NCBI GenBank assembly: GCA_946491665.1
Contig: CAMLYL010000005.1
Location: forward strand, 1-64,000
DNA from: an uncultured Lachnospiraceae bacterium
GTDB taxonomy: Bacteria; Bacillota; Clostridia; Lachnospirales; Lachnospiraceae
Reading direction: 5' to 3'
Length of the DNA: 64,000 nt
Part shown: positions 54,283 to 63,300 of the stretch, one piece after another
Layout: every line of letters begins with the position of its first letter
Numbering within the stretch: the stretch's first letter is position 1
Position numbers and translations under genes: made by a program
Notes under the pieces: generated by a model
The model's input: the letters and a program-made list of their open reading frames with translations, nothing else
Databases searched by the model: none
What the model was told of the DNA's origin: nothing

Positions 54283-54750
54283 TTAAAAGCTGCTGATAAG
54301 CGTAAACACCCCGCTGCTCAGCAAAGCCATAATCAGCCCTGATACCATATTCCCGCAAAATACGCTGATGATAATACTCCGGGGTTTTAAATTGATAACT
54401 CCCGCAATAATAGAGCCTGTCCAGGTGCCCGTGCCGGGAATCGGCACGGCAACATAGGCGAAAATTGCCAGCGGTCCAAACTTCTGAATCTTCTCTCTGT
54501 TCTTACCTGTAATCTTGTCTATCCAGCCGATAAATCGCTTCAGCAAATTCCGCGCTTTACAGAAACGGTAAAACCAGTTGGTCACAAAAGCCAGAAAACA
54601 AACGACGATTCCGCTTCCAAGCAGCGCGGCAACATAAGCCAGCCGCACGTCAAGTCCCAGCGCTATGCCGAAGGGAATCGCCCCCTTCACTTCAACAGCC
54701 GGGACCATGGAAACCAGAAATGTGTAAATAAATCTTCTCAGTACAAGCAT
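54283..54750 (-). CDS. Small multi-drug export family membrane protein (PF06695-type)
   Basis: The 155-residue integral membrane protein has four or so helices and the family hallmarks MVPAVEVKGAIPFGIALGL and FAYVAVPIPGTGTWTGSIIAGVI. The family name comes from a weak early report; the function is not established. A consensus-like promoter lies upstream. It ends 57 bases before the tRNA-Arg gene on the same strand. Confidence 0.87.
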   Translation of the reverse strand: MLVLRRFIYTFLVSMVPAVEVKGAIPFGIALGLDVRLAYVAALLGSGIVVCFLAFVTNWFYRFCKARNLLKRFIGWIDKITGKNREKIQKFGPLAIFAYVAVPIPGTGTWTGSIIAGVINLKPRSIIISVFCGNMVSGLIMALLSSGVFTLISSF

Positions 54751-54811
54751 AAACTACCTCTGCTTTCAGATTCTCTTTTGAATTATTTTAAACAGTTTTT
54801 TCTGTATTACT

Positions 54812-54840
54812 AATATAATTCATTTTTTTTACATCTGCAA
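54812..54840 (-). promoter_or_regulatory. Predicted promoter of the PF06695-type gene
   Basis: TTGCAG, exactly 17 bases, TATATT on the minus strand, about 60 bases before the ATG. Confidence 0.6.
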
Positions 54841-54935
54841 TCAGATTCATATATTCTTAAGGAAACAGTAAGAGAATCCCACGCAAATTGAGAATTTTCA
54901 TCATTAACAGGCTGCCGTCCTGAAAAATGGTTCAT

Positions 54936-54964
54936 AAAAAAAGCTCCGGAAATTATTCCGGAGC
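54936..54964 (-). terminator. Terminator after the small membrane protein gene
   Basis: GCTCCGGAA-ATTA-TTCCGGAGC forms a 9-bp stem with a 4-base loop; on the minus strand it is followed by seven T. Confidence 0.9.
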
Positions 54965-54977
54965 AGCGCCGCAAGTC

Positions 54978-55169
54978 TTATCGATTCTTCGGCGGCAGAA
55001 CCGCATTGATAATTAACGCGATCCAGGAAAAGAAAATACTCAGCACCACCCATGCCGCAACACTTCTTCCCTTTCTCTGTGCTATCATGATGTTCAACAC
55101 CAGACACACAATCCAGATAATCAGGCCGATAATCAAACCAACGATATAGGCCGCTCCAAATAACAGCAT
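54978..55169 (-). CDS. Small two-helix membrane protein
   Basis: The 63-residue protein consists of two transmembrane helices (LLFGAAYIVGLIIGLIIWIVCLV and AAWVVLSIFFSWIALIINAVL) joined by a short basic loop IAQRKGRS and ending PPKNR. ATG 55169 is preceded by GGGAGGTG at good spacing; the track start at 55244 overlaps the end of aroK. I do not know its function. It follows aroK closely, so it may share its transcript, and a strong terminator ends it. Confidence 0.7.
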   Translation of the reverse strand: MLLFGAAYIVGLIIGLIIWIVCLVLNIMIAQRKGRSVAAWVVLSIFFSWIALIINAVLPPKNR

Positions 55170-55212
55170 ACTCACACCTCCCTCCCCGTGGGGACAAAAC
55201 TCAATTTCCCAT

Positions 55213-55719
55213 TTATCTGCAGAGTTCCAGAATCTCCTCCGCAATCATTTCCGGAGTCTTATCATCTGTGGAAACTCTTACATCACAGGCTGACTCGTAA
55301 GCGGCCCGCCGCTTATCCATCAACTGTGCAATGTACGCAACATTCATATGGCCGTTCAGAATCGGCCTCTCTCTGCCATACCGTACCCGGCGAAATACCG
55401 TCTCCGGCGTGGCTGTCAAAAGCACAATTTTCCCGCTGTTCTTCATGATCTCCACATTCTCCGGGCGAAGCACGGTTCCTCCGCCGCAGGAGATCACAGC
55501 CGGAGCCCGGGCAGAGAGCGTCCGCAGCATCTGCGTTTCCTTTTCCCGAAAATACGCTTCCCCGAAACGTTCAAACATCTCGGGAATACGCATCCCGGAC
55601 TCTCTGACAATCGCCTGATCCATATCAATTTCTCTGACCTTAAGCAGATTCTTAAGCCTTCTCGAAACGGTACTCTTCCCCGTTCCCATAAAACCGATCA
55701 GAAATATGTGCTGTTTCAT
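55213..55719 (-). CDS. aroK: Shikimate kinase
   Basis: AroK phosphorylates shikimate at O3. The 168-residue protein has Walker A IFLIGFMGTGKSTVSRRL near residue 10, the DMDQAIVRESG shikimate site, VISCGGGTVLRPENVEIM and the lid Arg in VRYGRERPIL. I start at ATG 55719, which gives the usual N-terminus; its site is weak, and a TTG at 55743 after GTGAGG is an alternative. It follows aroD by about 40 bases on the same strand. Confidence 0.92.
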   Translation of the reverse strand: MKQHIFLIGFMGTGKSTVSRRLKNLLKVREIDMDQAIVRESGMRIPEMFERFGEAYFREKETQMLRTLSARAPAVISCGGGTVLRPENVEIMKNSGKIVLLTATPETVFRRVRYGRERPILNGHMNVAYIAQLMDKRRAAYESACDVRVSTDDKTPEMIAEEILELCR

Positions 55720-55762
55720 CTTCCAGTGTCTCTCAGACTGCAATTTATCCTCACCCTTTGTT

Positions 55763-56548
55763 TCAAATCTTTGCGGAATTCTCCTGACACATGCTCTCAT
55801 GAAGAGCATCCAGGACAGCCGTCAGACGCTCCATCTGCATCTGTCCGGGAGCAGAAACCGCTCCGTCCGCCCCGAAAGTAATGCAGGAGCCGAAAACTTC
55901 TCCCGCCACCCGGCTGATTACGCCAAGTCCTCCCATGGACATTGTCACCAGGGGAAGGGACGGATACTTCCTTTTTATATCATTCGTCACCTTCAAAAGC
56001 CGGATCACATCATCCGCATCCCGGGGCATCACCGCCAGCTTCGCCACATCTGCTCCGCCCTGCTGCATCTGATCCAGCAGCATATGTAATATACGGTCAT
56101 CCGGCGTCCCGTCAAAATCATGATGGGATGCGATCACATGCACTCCCATCCGCTGAAAACGGCGGATCTCCTTTTCCGGCCGGGCCGCCTCAAAAAACTC
56201 CAGATCAATCAGATCCATACAGCCGCTTTTTGCGGCGATCTCATTCAGATACAGAATCTGTTTTTCCGGAAGCGTTCCCTTTCCGCCCTGCTTCTTCGTA
56301 CGGAACGTAAACAACATGACGGTTTCCTGTACCAGCGGCCGGATCTGTTCCAGCACCTGCCGCACCCGGTCCGGCTCCGCCGCGCCGGAGAAACAATCCG
56401 CGCGCCACTCAATCATCTGAACTTTTTTCTCCGTCAGCCTGCGGATCTTCTCCACAATATCTTCTGATTCATATTCTGTTACCGGGACACAGACCACCGG
56501 GCGTTCCCCGCCGATCATCTGCCCCTTTACCTCAAACGGTTTCTGCAT
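55763..56548 (-). CDS. aroD: 3-dehydroquinate dehydratase, type I
   Basis: AroD removes water from 3-dehydroquinate through a Schiff base. The 261-residue type I enzyme has VCVPVTEYESEDIVEKI, MIEWRADCF, the catalytic His in VIASHHDFDGTPDD and the Schiff-base Lys in GGADVAKLAVMPRDADDVIRLL near residue 170, ending with MGGLGVISRVAGEVFGSCITFG. It is divergent from aroE, so both halves of the shikimate path are controlled from one intergenic region. Confidence 0.95.
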   Translation of the reverse strand: MQKPFEVKGQMIGGERPVVCVPVTEYESEDIVEKIRRLTEKKVQMIEWRADCFSGAAEPDRVRQVLEQIRPLVQETVMLFTFRTKKQGGKGTLPEKQILYLNEIAAKSGCMDLIDLEFFEAARPEKEIRRFQRMGVHVIASHHDFDGTPDDRILHMLLDQMQQGGADVAKLAVMPRDADDVIRLLKVTNDIKRKYPSLPLVTMSMGGLGVISRVAGEVFGSCITFGADGAVSAPGQMQMERLTAVLDALHESMCQENSAKI

Positions 56549-56602
56549 AACTCCGCCTCTTTTCTGGATACCCGGAACGGATACCGGTGTCTCTATGCTC
56601 CC

Positions 56603-56631
56603 AGTATATAATATTCGCGGAAAAGCCGCAA
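56603..56631 (-). promoter_or_regulatory. Predicted aroD-aroK promoter
   Basis: TTGCGG, 17 bases, TATACT on the minus strand, about 55 bases before the aroD start. Confidence 0.55.
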
Positions 56632-56666
56632 GTCATTGCTTGAAAACATCTGACATCCGGCGCTTA

Positions 56667-56695
56667 TTGTCACTCCGTTCGTGTGATACTATAAT
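56667..56695 (+). promoter_or_regulatory. Predicted upstream promoter of aroE
   Basis: TTGTCA, exactly 17 bases, TATAAT on the plus strand. The start would lie just upstream of a run of eight G (56720-56727). Confidence 0.6.
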
Positions 56696-56749
56696 AATAT
56701 CTTATGCATGGCGGAAACAGGGGGGGGAGATAGTTTTCAAATAAAAAAA

Positions 56750-56778
56750 TTGACTTTATTTCTTCCTCGTTTTATCAT
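56750..56778 (+). promoter_or_regulatory. Predicted proximal promoter of aroE
   Basis: TTGACT, exactly 17 bases, TATCAT, about 32 bases before the aroE ATG. It is in tandem with the upstream promoter. Confidence 0.6.
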
Positions 56779-56810
56779 ATTTTCTGAAAACACACGAAAG
56801 GACAGGATTT

Positions 56811-57674
56811 ATGGAGATTACAGGTAAAACCCGACTCACGGGACTCATCGGCAGTCCTGTAGCGCACAGCATTTCCCCGCAGATGCACAACGAAGCATTC
56901 CGGCAGCTAGGGCTGGACTATGTCTATCTGGCTTTTGATCTGGGACATTCGGATCTTCGCAAAGCAGTGGAGGGACTGCGTGAAATCGGCATCCGGGGAT
57001 TTAATGTTACGATGCCCTACAAGGTTCCCATACTGGAACTGATGGACAGTCTGACGCCGGCCGCCCGCATCGCAGGAGCCTGCAATACGGTAATTGCACA
57101 AGATGGAAAAATGACCGGACATACGACTGACGGCATCGGATTCATGCAGTCGGTCATCGACGCGGGATATGATATTATCGGGAAAAAAATGACGATCCTG
57201 GGCGCCGGAGGAGCAGCCACCGCAATTATTACTCAGGCCGCGCTGGACGGAGTCACCGATATTGATATTTTTCGCCGGAACCGTCCGGAAGCTTTTTCGA
57301 CCACAGAAACCTTCGCCAAAACAGTAGAGAACAGTACTCCCTGCCGGGTTCATGTTTATGATATCTCAGATACCCGTCAGCTGAAAGAAAGTCTGGATTC
57401 CAGCGCAATTCTGGTCAATGCCACCAATGTGGGGATGGCGCCCAACGAACAGGACTGCCCTATCGGCGACGCTTCTCTCCTGCATCCGGAGCTTATTGTG
57501 GGCGATATCATTTATAATCCCCGCAAAACCCGTTTGTATCAGATGGCAGAGTCCGCGGGATGTCCCGTCTTCAACGGCATGTACATGCTGCTTTTCCAGG
57601 GAGCCGCTTCATTTGAATGCTGGACCGGACAGAAAATGCCTGTAGAAATCATAAGAAAGAAATACTTTTCATAA
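56811..57674 (+). CDS. aroE: Shikimate dehydrogenase
   Basis: AroE reduces 3-dehydroshikimate with NADPH. The 287-residue protein has LIGSPVAHSISPQMHNEAF with the shikimate-binding Ser pair, GFNVTMPYKVPIL with the catalytic Lys, NTVIAQDGKMTGHTTDGIGF with the catalytic Asp and the Rossmann motif TILGAGGAATAIITQAAL. AAAGGACAGG lies before the ATG. It is followed by aroF after 30 bases. Confidence 0.95.
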   Translation: MEITGKTRLTGLIGSPVAHSISPQMHNEAFRQLGLDYVYLAFDLGHSDLRKAVEGLREIGIRGFNVTMPYKVPILELMDSLTPAARIAGACNTVIAQDGKMTGHTTDGIGFMQSVIDAGYDIIGKKMTILGAGGAATAIITQAALDGVTDIDIFRRNRPEAFSTTETFAKTVENSTPCRVHVYDISDTRQLKESLDSSAILVNATNVGMAPNEQDCPIGDASLLHPELIVGDIIYNPRKTRLYQMAESAGCPVFNGMYMLLFQGAASFECWTGQKMPVEIIRKKYFS

Positions 57675-57704
57675 CATACCACGCAAAAGAAAGAAGGTAC
57701 AACC

Positions 57705-58733
57705 ATGAGTTTCACATATTTAAATGAACTGCCCACGCCGGAGCAGATCAAACAGGAATTTCCTTTATCAGATGATCTGAAGGCTGTAAAAAGCGCCAGA
57801 GATGCTGAAATCAGCGCTGTTTTAAAAGGTGAGTCCGATAAATTTCTGGTAATTATCGGTCCCTGCTCTGCTGACAATGAAACATCTGTCATGGACTACA
57901 TCCATCGGCTGGCAAGGGTCAATGAACAGACCAGAGATAAACTGATCCTGATTCCCCGCATCTACACCAACAAGCCCCGCACAACCGGAGAAGGATACAA
58001 GGGAATTGCCACTCAGCCAGATCCGGAGGCAAAACCGGATATGATTGCCGGTCTGATTGCGGTGCGCAAGCTTCACCTGCGCGCGATCCAGGAGACGGGA
58101 CTTTCTCCGGCAGATGAGATGCTCTATCCGGAAAACTGGGATTATATTGACGATCTTCTGTCTTATGTGGCCATCGGCGCCCGCTCTGTGGAAGATCAGC
58201 AGCACCGTCTCACAGTCAGCGGTTTTGATGTGGCCAGCGGCATGAAAAATCCTACCAGCGGCGATTTTTCCGTTATGCTGAACTCGGTCTACGCAGCTCA
58301 GCATCCACACCATTTTGTACACCGGGGCTGGGAAACAGATACCAGCGGAAACCCTCTGGCCCACGTTGTCCTGCGGGGCGCAGTAAACAAACGCGGGGTT
58401 GCCAGCCCGAACTACCACTACGAAGACCTGATCCGGCTTAATGAGATGTATCAGGAAATGAATCTGGTTAATCCCGCCTGCGTGGTAGATGCCAACCACT
58501 CCAATTCCAACAAAAAATATCTGGAACAGATCCGCATTGTGGATGAAGTCCTGCATAACCGCAGAATTTCCGATGACATCCGCGCTCTGGTAAAAGGCGT
58601 TATGATCGAGAGCTACATAGAACCGGGAAATCAGAAAATCGGTTCTCACATTTACGGCAAATCCATCACAGATCCCTGCCTGGGCTGGGAAGACTCAGAA
58701 AAGCTGCTCTACGATATTGCAGATCTGGTATAA
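57705..58733 (+). CDS. 3-deoxy-7-phosphoheptulonate synthase, class I (AroFGH type)
   Basis: DAHP synthase opens the shikimate pathway by joining phosphoenolpyruvate and erythrose-4-phosphate. The 342-residue protein resembles E. coli AroF/G/H: LIIGPCSADNETSVMDYIHRL-like motif near residue 48, RIYTNKPRTTGEGYKG, ARSVEDQQHRLTVSG, VDANHSNSNKKYLEQ and the C-terminal KSITDPCLGWEDSEKLL. Which amino acid inhibits it cannot be told. It lies between aroE and tmcAL in one operon (gaps of 30 and 14 bases). Confidence 0.95.
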   Translation: MSFTYLNELPTPEQIKQEFPLSDDLKAVKSARDAEISAVLKGESDKFLVIIGPCSADNETSVMDYIHRLARVNEQTRDKLILIPRIYTNKPRTTGEGYKGIATQPDPEAKPDMIAGLIAVRKLHLRAIQETGLSPADEMLYPENWDYIDDLLSYVAIGARSVEDQQHRLTVSGFDVASGMKNPTSGDFSVMLNSVYAAQHPHHFVHRGWETDTSGNPLAHVVLRGAVNKRGVASPNYHYEDLIRLNEMYQEMNLVNPACVVDANHSNSNKKYLEQIRIVDEVLHNRRISDDIRALVKGVMIESYIEPGNQKIGSHIYGKSITDPCLGWEDSEKLLYDIADLV

Positions 58734-58747
58734 AGAAGGGAAGAAAT

Positions 58748-60013
58748 ATGCGCACAACGGGAATCATCGCCGAATATAATCCTTTTCACAGCGGACATCA
58801 ATACCATATAGAAGAAACGCGAAGAAAAACCGGCGCTGATTTCCTCATCACCGCCATCAGCGGAGACTTTGTCCAGCGGGGCGCCCCGGCCATTCTGGAT
58901 AAATACGAACGGACCAGAATGGCTCTGGAAGGCGGCGCTGATCTTGTGCTGGAGCTGCCTGTCACCGCCGCGGTCTCCAGCGCGGAGGGCTTCGCCTCCG
59001 GAGGCGTATGCCTGTTTGAAAAACTGGGAGTGACTGACGCCATAAGTTTCGGCTGCGAGGATGTCTGCAGTGATTCTCTGTTTACCCGGACTGCCCGGAT
59101 TCTGGCGGAGGAACCTGGAGAATATAAACAGAAGCTTGCTTCCTGCCTGAAACAGGGAATGAGCTTCCCCAAAGCCCGGGAGACAGCGCTTCTCTCCTGC
59201 ATGGAACCGGAAAACGGGCAGGAGTCTGAACAGGTGTCCCGTCTCATCTCCAGCCCCAACAATATTCTCGGGCTGGAATATCAGAAGGCCATCTTAAAAT
59301 ACGGCTCCCGGATAGAGGTCTGCCGCATCTGCCGCCGGGGCAGCGGCTACAACAGCGCCGAGCTGTCCTCATCTCTGTCCTCCGCCACAGCAATCCGAAA
59401 CCATCTGCTGAACCGGGAGATCCCGCCCCGAAAACAGGCTGCCGATCTCAATGGCCAGGTACCTTCCCGCATCCTTCCGAATCTTCTTGCCGCAGGCCGG
59501 GAAAACCGTTTTCTCCGGGAAAACGACTTCTCCGACCTTCTTTTTTATGTGATTCAGGAAAAAAAGGATATGCTCGACTGCTTCGGTTCACCGAACAGCG
59601 GCCTTGCCTGGCGTACTGCAAATCATCTGGAAAATTTTGAAAGCTGGGAACAGTTTATTCTGCTGGTAAAATCCAAAAACCAGACCTATACAGGCATCAG
59701 CCGGTATTTCACGCAGATTCTGCTGAATATCCGCCGGGAAGATCTGCTCCTGGCCCAACGATATCAGTATTCACCCTATGCCCGCATACTGGGCTTCCGC
59801 AGATCTGCCGCACCGCTTCTGAAAGAAATCCGCGCAAAGAGCCGGATTCCCGTCCTGATGCAGCTGGCCGGAGATTCGGCCGGTCTGGATGCAGACTGCC
59901 GGAGACTGCTGCAGCTCGATGTTTCCGCCGCTGCCCTTTATAACCGCATCCTTTTTTCAAAATCCGGCTGCCGGCTCAAATCTGACTACCGCCATCCCCT
60001 GATATTACTGTAA
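58748..60013 (+). CDS. tmcAL: tRNA(Met) cytidine acetate ligase TmcAL
   Basis: TmcAL makes N4-acetylcytidine at the wobble base of elongator tRNA-Met from acetate and ATP. The 421-residue protein begins TTGIIAEYNPFHSGHQYHIEETRR, with the HxGH nucleotidyltransferase motif, and has AISGDFVQRGAPAILDKYERT and the ADLVLELPVTAAVSSAEGFA segment typical of the family (formerly DUF795/YlbM). It has no obvious link with the aro genes besides co-transcription. A stem-loop follows the stop. Confidence 0.93.
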   Translation: MRTTGIIAEYNPFHSGHQYHIEETRRKTGADFLITAISGDFVQRGAPAILDKYERTRMALEGGADLVLELPVTAAVSSAEGFASGGVCLFEKLGVTDAISFGCEDVCSDSLFTRTARILAEEPGEYKQKLASCLKQGMSFPKARETALLSCMEPENGQESEQVSRLISSPNNILGLEYQKAILKYGSRIEVCRICRRGSGYNSAELSSSLSSATAIRNHLLNREIPPRKQAADLNGQVPSRILPNLLAAGRENRFLRENDFSDLLFYVIQEKKDMLDCFGSPNSGLAWRTANHLENFESWEQFILLVKSKNQTYTGISRYFTQILLNIRREDLLLAQRYQYSPYARILGFRRSAAPLLKEIRAKSRIPVLMQLAGDSAGLDADCRRLLQLDVSAAALYNRILFSKSGCRLKSDYRHPLILL

Positions 60014-60270
60014 TGTCTCCTGCACGCTTCGGATTGAAACAGCAAAGCTCCGGATCCGAAGCGCCCGGGATCCGCTTTAAAACTTTACTGTCCTGAATTG
60101 TTTTTTCTCTTTTATTTCATATTTTGAAAGTTTTCACGTCATTTTCCCGATGTTTTTTCTGTAAAATGAATTATTTCAATTCAAATCCTGCATTTTTAAT
60201 CGTTATTTTCTTAACAGGCTGAATTTTTACGATACATTATGCATTTTTCAAATTTTCTGCTTGCATTTTT

Positions 60271-60300
60271 TTGACAAATTCCATATACTGTTATTATGTT
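60271..60300 (+). promoter_or_regulatory. Predicted pyruvate carboxylase promoter
   Basis: Perfect TTGACA, 18 bases, TATGTT on the plus strand, about 60 bases before the ATG. Confidence 0.6.
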
Positions 60301-60313
60301 CAATCAGCATAAC

Positions 60314-60325
60314 ATTATGCATAAT
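60314..60325. promoter_or_regulatory. Palindrome ATTATGCATAAT, candidate operator for pyc
   Basis: A perfect 12-base palindrome just downstream of the predicted transcription start. A nine-base copy of its left half lies 78 bases upstream, on the other side of the promoter. Confidence 0.4.
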
Positions 60326-60365
60326 ATATGATGTTTGGCTTTTTGCTAACAGAAAGGGGAATTTT

Positions 60366-63300
60366 ATGAGCACTAACGTACAGATCAAACCGTTTAAAAA
60401 AGTGCTGGTCGCCAACCGCGGGGAGATTGCCATCCGGGTTTTCCGGGCTTTAAACGAGCTGGGAATCCAGACCGTCAGCATCTTTTCCAAGGAAGACAAA
60501 TACGCACTCTTCCATTCCAAAGCGGATGAGTCCTATCCGCTGAACCCGGACAAAGGTCCCATCGATGCCTATCTGGACATCGACACCATTATTCGAATCG
60601 CACTTGCGGCTAATGTAGACGCCATCCATCCCGGATACGGCTTTCTTTCCGAGAATCCCGATTTTGTAGATGCCTGTGAGAAAAACGGAATTGTCTTTAT
60701 CGGTCCCTCCAGCGATATCATGAACGCCATGGGAGACAAGATTTCTTCCAAAAAAATGGCTATCGCCGCACAGGTACCGATCATTCCCGGTGTGGACTAC
60801 GCTATCAAGGATGTGGAAACCGCGAAAAAAATCGCCGGAGAAGTCGGATTTCCGATTATGTTAAAAGCCAGCAACGGCGGCGGCGGACGCGGTATGCGTA
60901 TTGTGGACACCATGGAAGATCTGGAGAAGGAATTCAATGAGGCCAAAAATGAATCCAAAAAAGCCTTCGGCGATGACAAGATCTTTATTGAAAAATATCT
61001 GCGGGGACCGAAGCACATCGAGGTGCAGGTTCTGGGAGATAATTATGGAAATGTTGTTCATCTCTTTGACCGCGACTGCTCCGTACAGCGCCGTCATCAG
61101 AAAGTCGTAGAATACGCTCCCGCATTCTCTATTCCGGACGAGACAAGACAGATTATCTTTGATTCCGCTGTCCGTCTGGCAAAACAGGTAGGTTACCGCA
61201 ATGCCGGCACACTGGAGTTCCTGGTAGACGCGGACAACAACCCTTACTTTATTGAGATGAATCCCCGTATCCAGGTAGAGCACACGGTGACCGAGATGGT
61301 GACCGGCATCGATCTGGTACAGTCCCAGATTCTTGTAGCTGAGGGATATCCGCTGGATTCTGAGGAAATCAGCATCAAGTCCCAGGAGGATATTCACTGC
61401 AGCGGATATTCCATCCAGACCCGTGTCACCACCGAAGATCCCGCCAACAACTTCCTTCCGGATACCGGCGAGATTACAGTTTACCGTTCCGGCTCCGGAA
61501 ACGGTATTCGTCTGGACGGAGGAAACGCTTATACAGGCGCTGTGGTTTCCCCCTTCTATGACAGTCTTCTGGTAAAGGCGATCTCCTACGACCGCACTTT
61601 TGCCGGCGCTGTCCGGAAATCCATCCGCGCCCTGACAGAAATGCGTATCCGCGGCATTAAAACAAATATCCCGTTCCTGATTAATGTACTGAACCATCCC
61701 ACATTTGTCAGCGGGCAATGCTATACGACCTTTATTGAGGAATCTCCCGAGCTGTTCAAGCTGAACATCAGCCAGGACCGCGCCACAAAGATTATCGAGT
61801 TCCTGGGCGACCGTATTGTGAACTCCGGCGTGGAGAATAAGCCTTTCTATGAAAACCGCGTTCTCCCGAAATACGACAAAACAAAACCGGTTTACGGCGC
61901 CAGAGATGAATTCCTGAAACTGGGCGCGAAAGGATTTACGCAGAAGATCCTGGGTGAAAAGAAGCTGTACGTTACCGATACTACTATGCGTGACGCTCAG
62001 CAGTCTCTGATCGCCACCCGTATGCGAAGCAAGGATCTGTGCGGAGCCGCCTACGCAACCAATGCCTTTATGCAGAACGCCTTTTCCGTTGAGGCCTGGG
62101 GCGGAGCTACATATGACACTGCCTACCGCTTCTTAAAGGAATCTCCCTGGAAACGTCTGGAGCTTCTGCGGGAGCGTATGCCGAACACTCTGATCCAGAT
62201 GCTGCTGCGCGCCTCCAATGCGGTCGGATACAGCAACTATCCGGACAACGTAGTAAAAGAGTTTATCCATGTATCCGCAGAGCACGGCATTGACGTCTTC
62301 CGTGTCTTTGACAGCCTGAACTGGGTGGAAAATATGAAGATGCCCATCGAGGAATGCTTAAAGACAGGCAAAATCGTGGAAGGCTCCATCTGCTATACCG
62401 GAGATATCACAAGCCCCGATGAGACAAAATATACACTGGATTACTACGTCAATATGGCCCTTGAACTGGAAAAACAGGGATGTCATATTATCGCGATCAA
62501 AGATATGGCGGCGCTGCTGAAACCCCGTGCGGCAAAAGAGCTGGTAACCGCTCTGAAGGCAGAGCTTTCCGTTCCGGTTCATCTGCACACCCACGACTCC
62601 ACCGGAAACGGCGTCAGCACCGTGCTGATGGCTGCCGAAGCCGGCGTAGATATCGTGGATCTGGCAATTGAGTCCATGTCTTCCATGACCAGCCAGCCTT
62701 CCATGAACGCTGTTGTTGAGGCGCTGCGGGGAAGCAAACGGGATACGGGACTTGACTTTGAAGAGCTGAGTGAATTAAGCCGCTACTACGGCCGTATCCG
62801 CAAGGTTTACGAGCAGTTTGAAAGCGATATGAAATCTCCCAACACGGAAATTTACAAATACGAGATCCCCGGCGGCCAGTATTCCAACCTTCTGGCTCAG
62901 GTATCCAGTATGGGATCTCCCGAGGATTTCGAGGCAATCAAAGCGCTCTACAAAGACGCCAATGATCTGCTTGGAAATATTGTAAAGGTAACACCGACCT
63001 CCAAAGCGGTTGGCGATCTGGCCATTTTCATGTACAAGAACGGCCTGACCAAGGAAAATATCCTCACTGCGGGCGCGGGACTCTCCTACCCTGACTCCGT
63101 TGTTTCCTACTTCCAGGGAATGATGGGCCAGCCCTACGGCGGCTTCCCGAAAGAGCTGCAGAAAATCGTATTAAAGGATATTGAGCCGCTGACAGACCGC
63201 CCCGGAAAGACTCTCCCTCCGGAAGATTTCGAGGCAATCAAACAGCATCTGATCGAGAAATACAACTACGGCGACAAGTCCGAAGAAGTCATGCGTCAGA

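Larger units (their letters stand above)
60014..60365. other. Intergenic region upstream of pyruvate carboxylase
   Basis: A 352-base AT-rich stretch. It holds a GCTTCGGAT/ATCCGAAGC stem-loop (60026-60062) that may end the aro-tmcAL transcript, a TTGACA-type promoter, and two copies of ATTATGCAT (60236-60244 and 60314-60322), the second part of a 12-base palindrome. No gene is seen. Confidence 0.65.
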
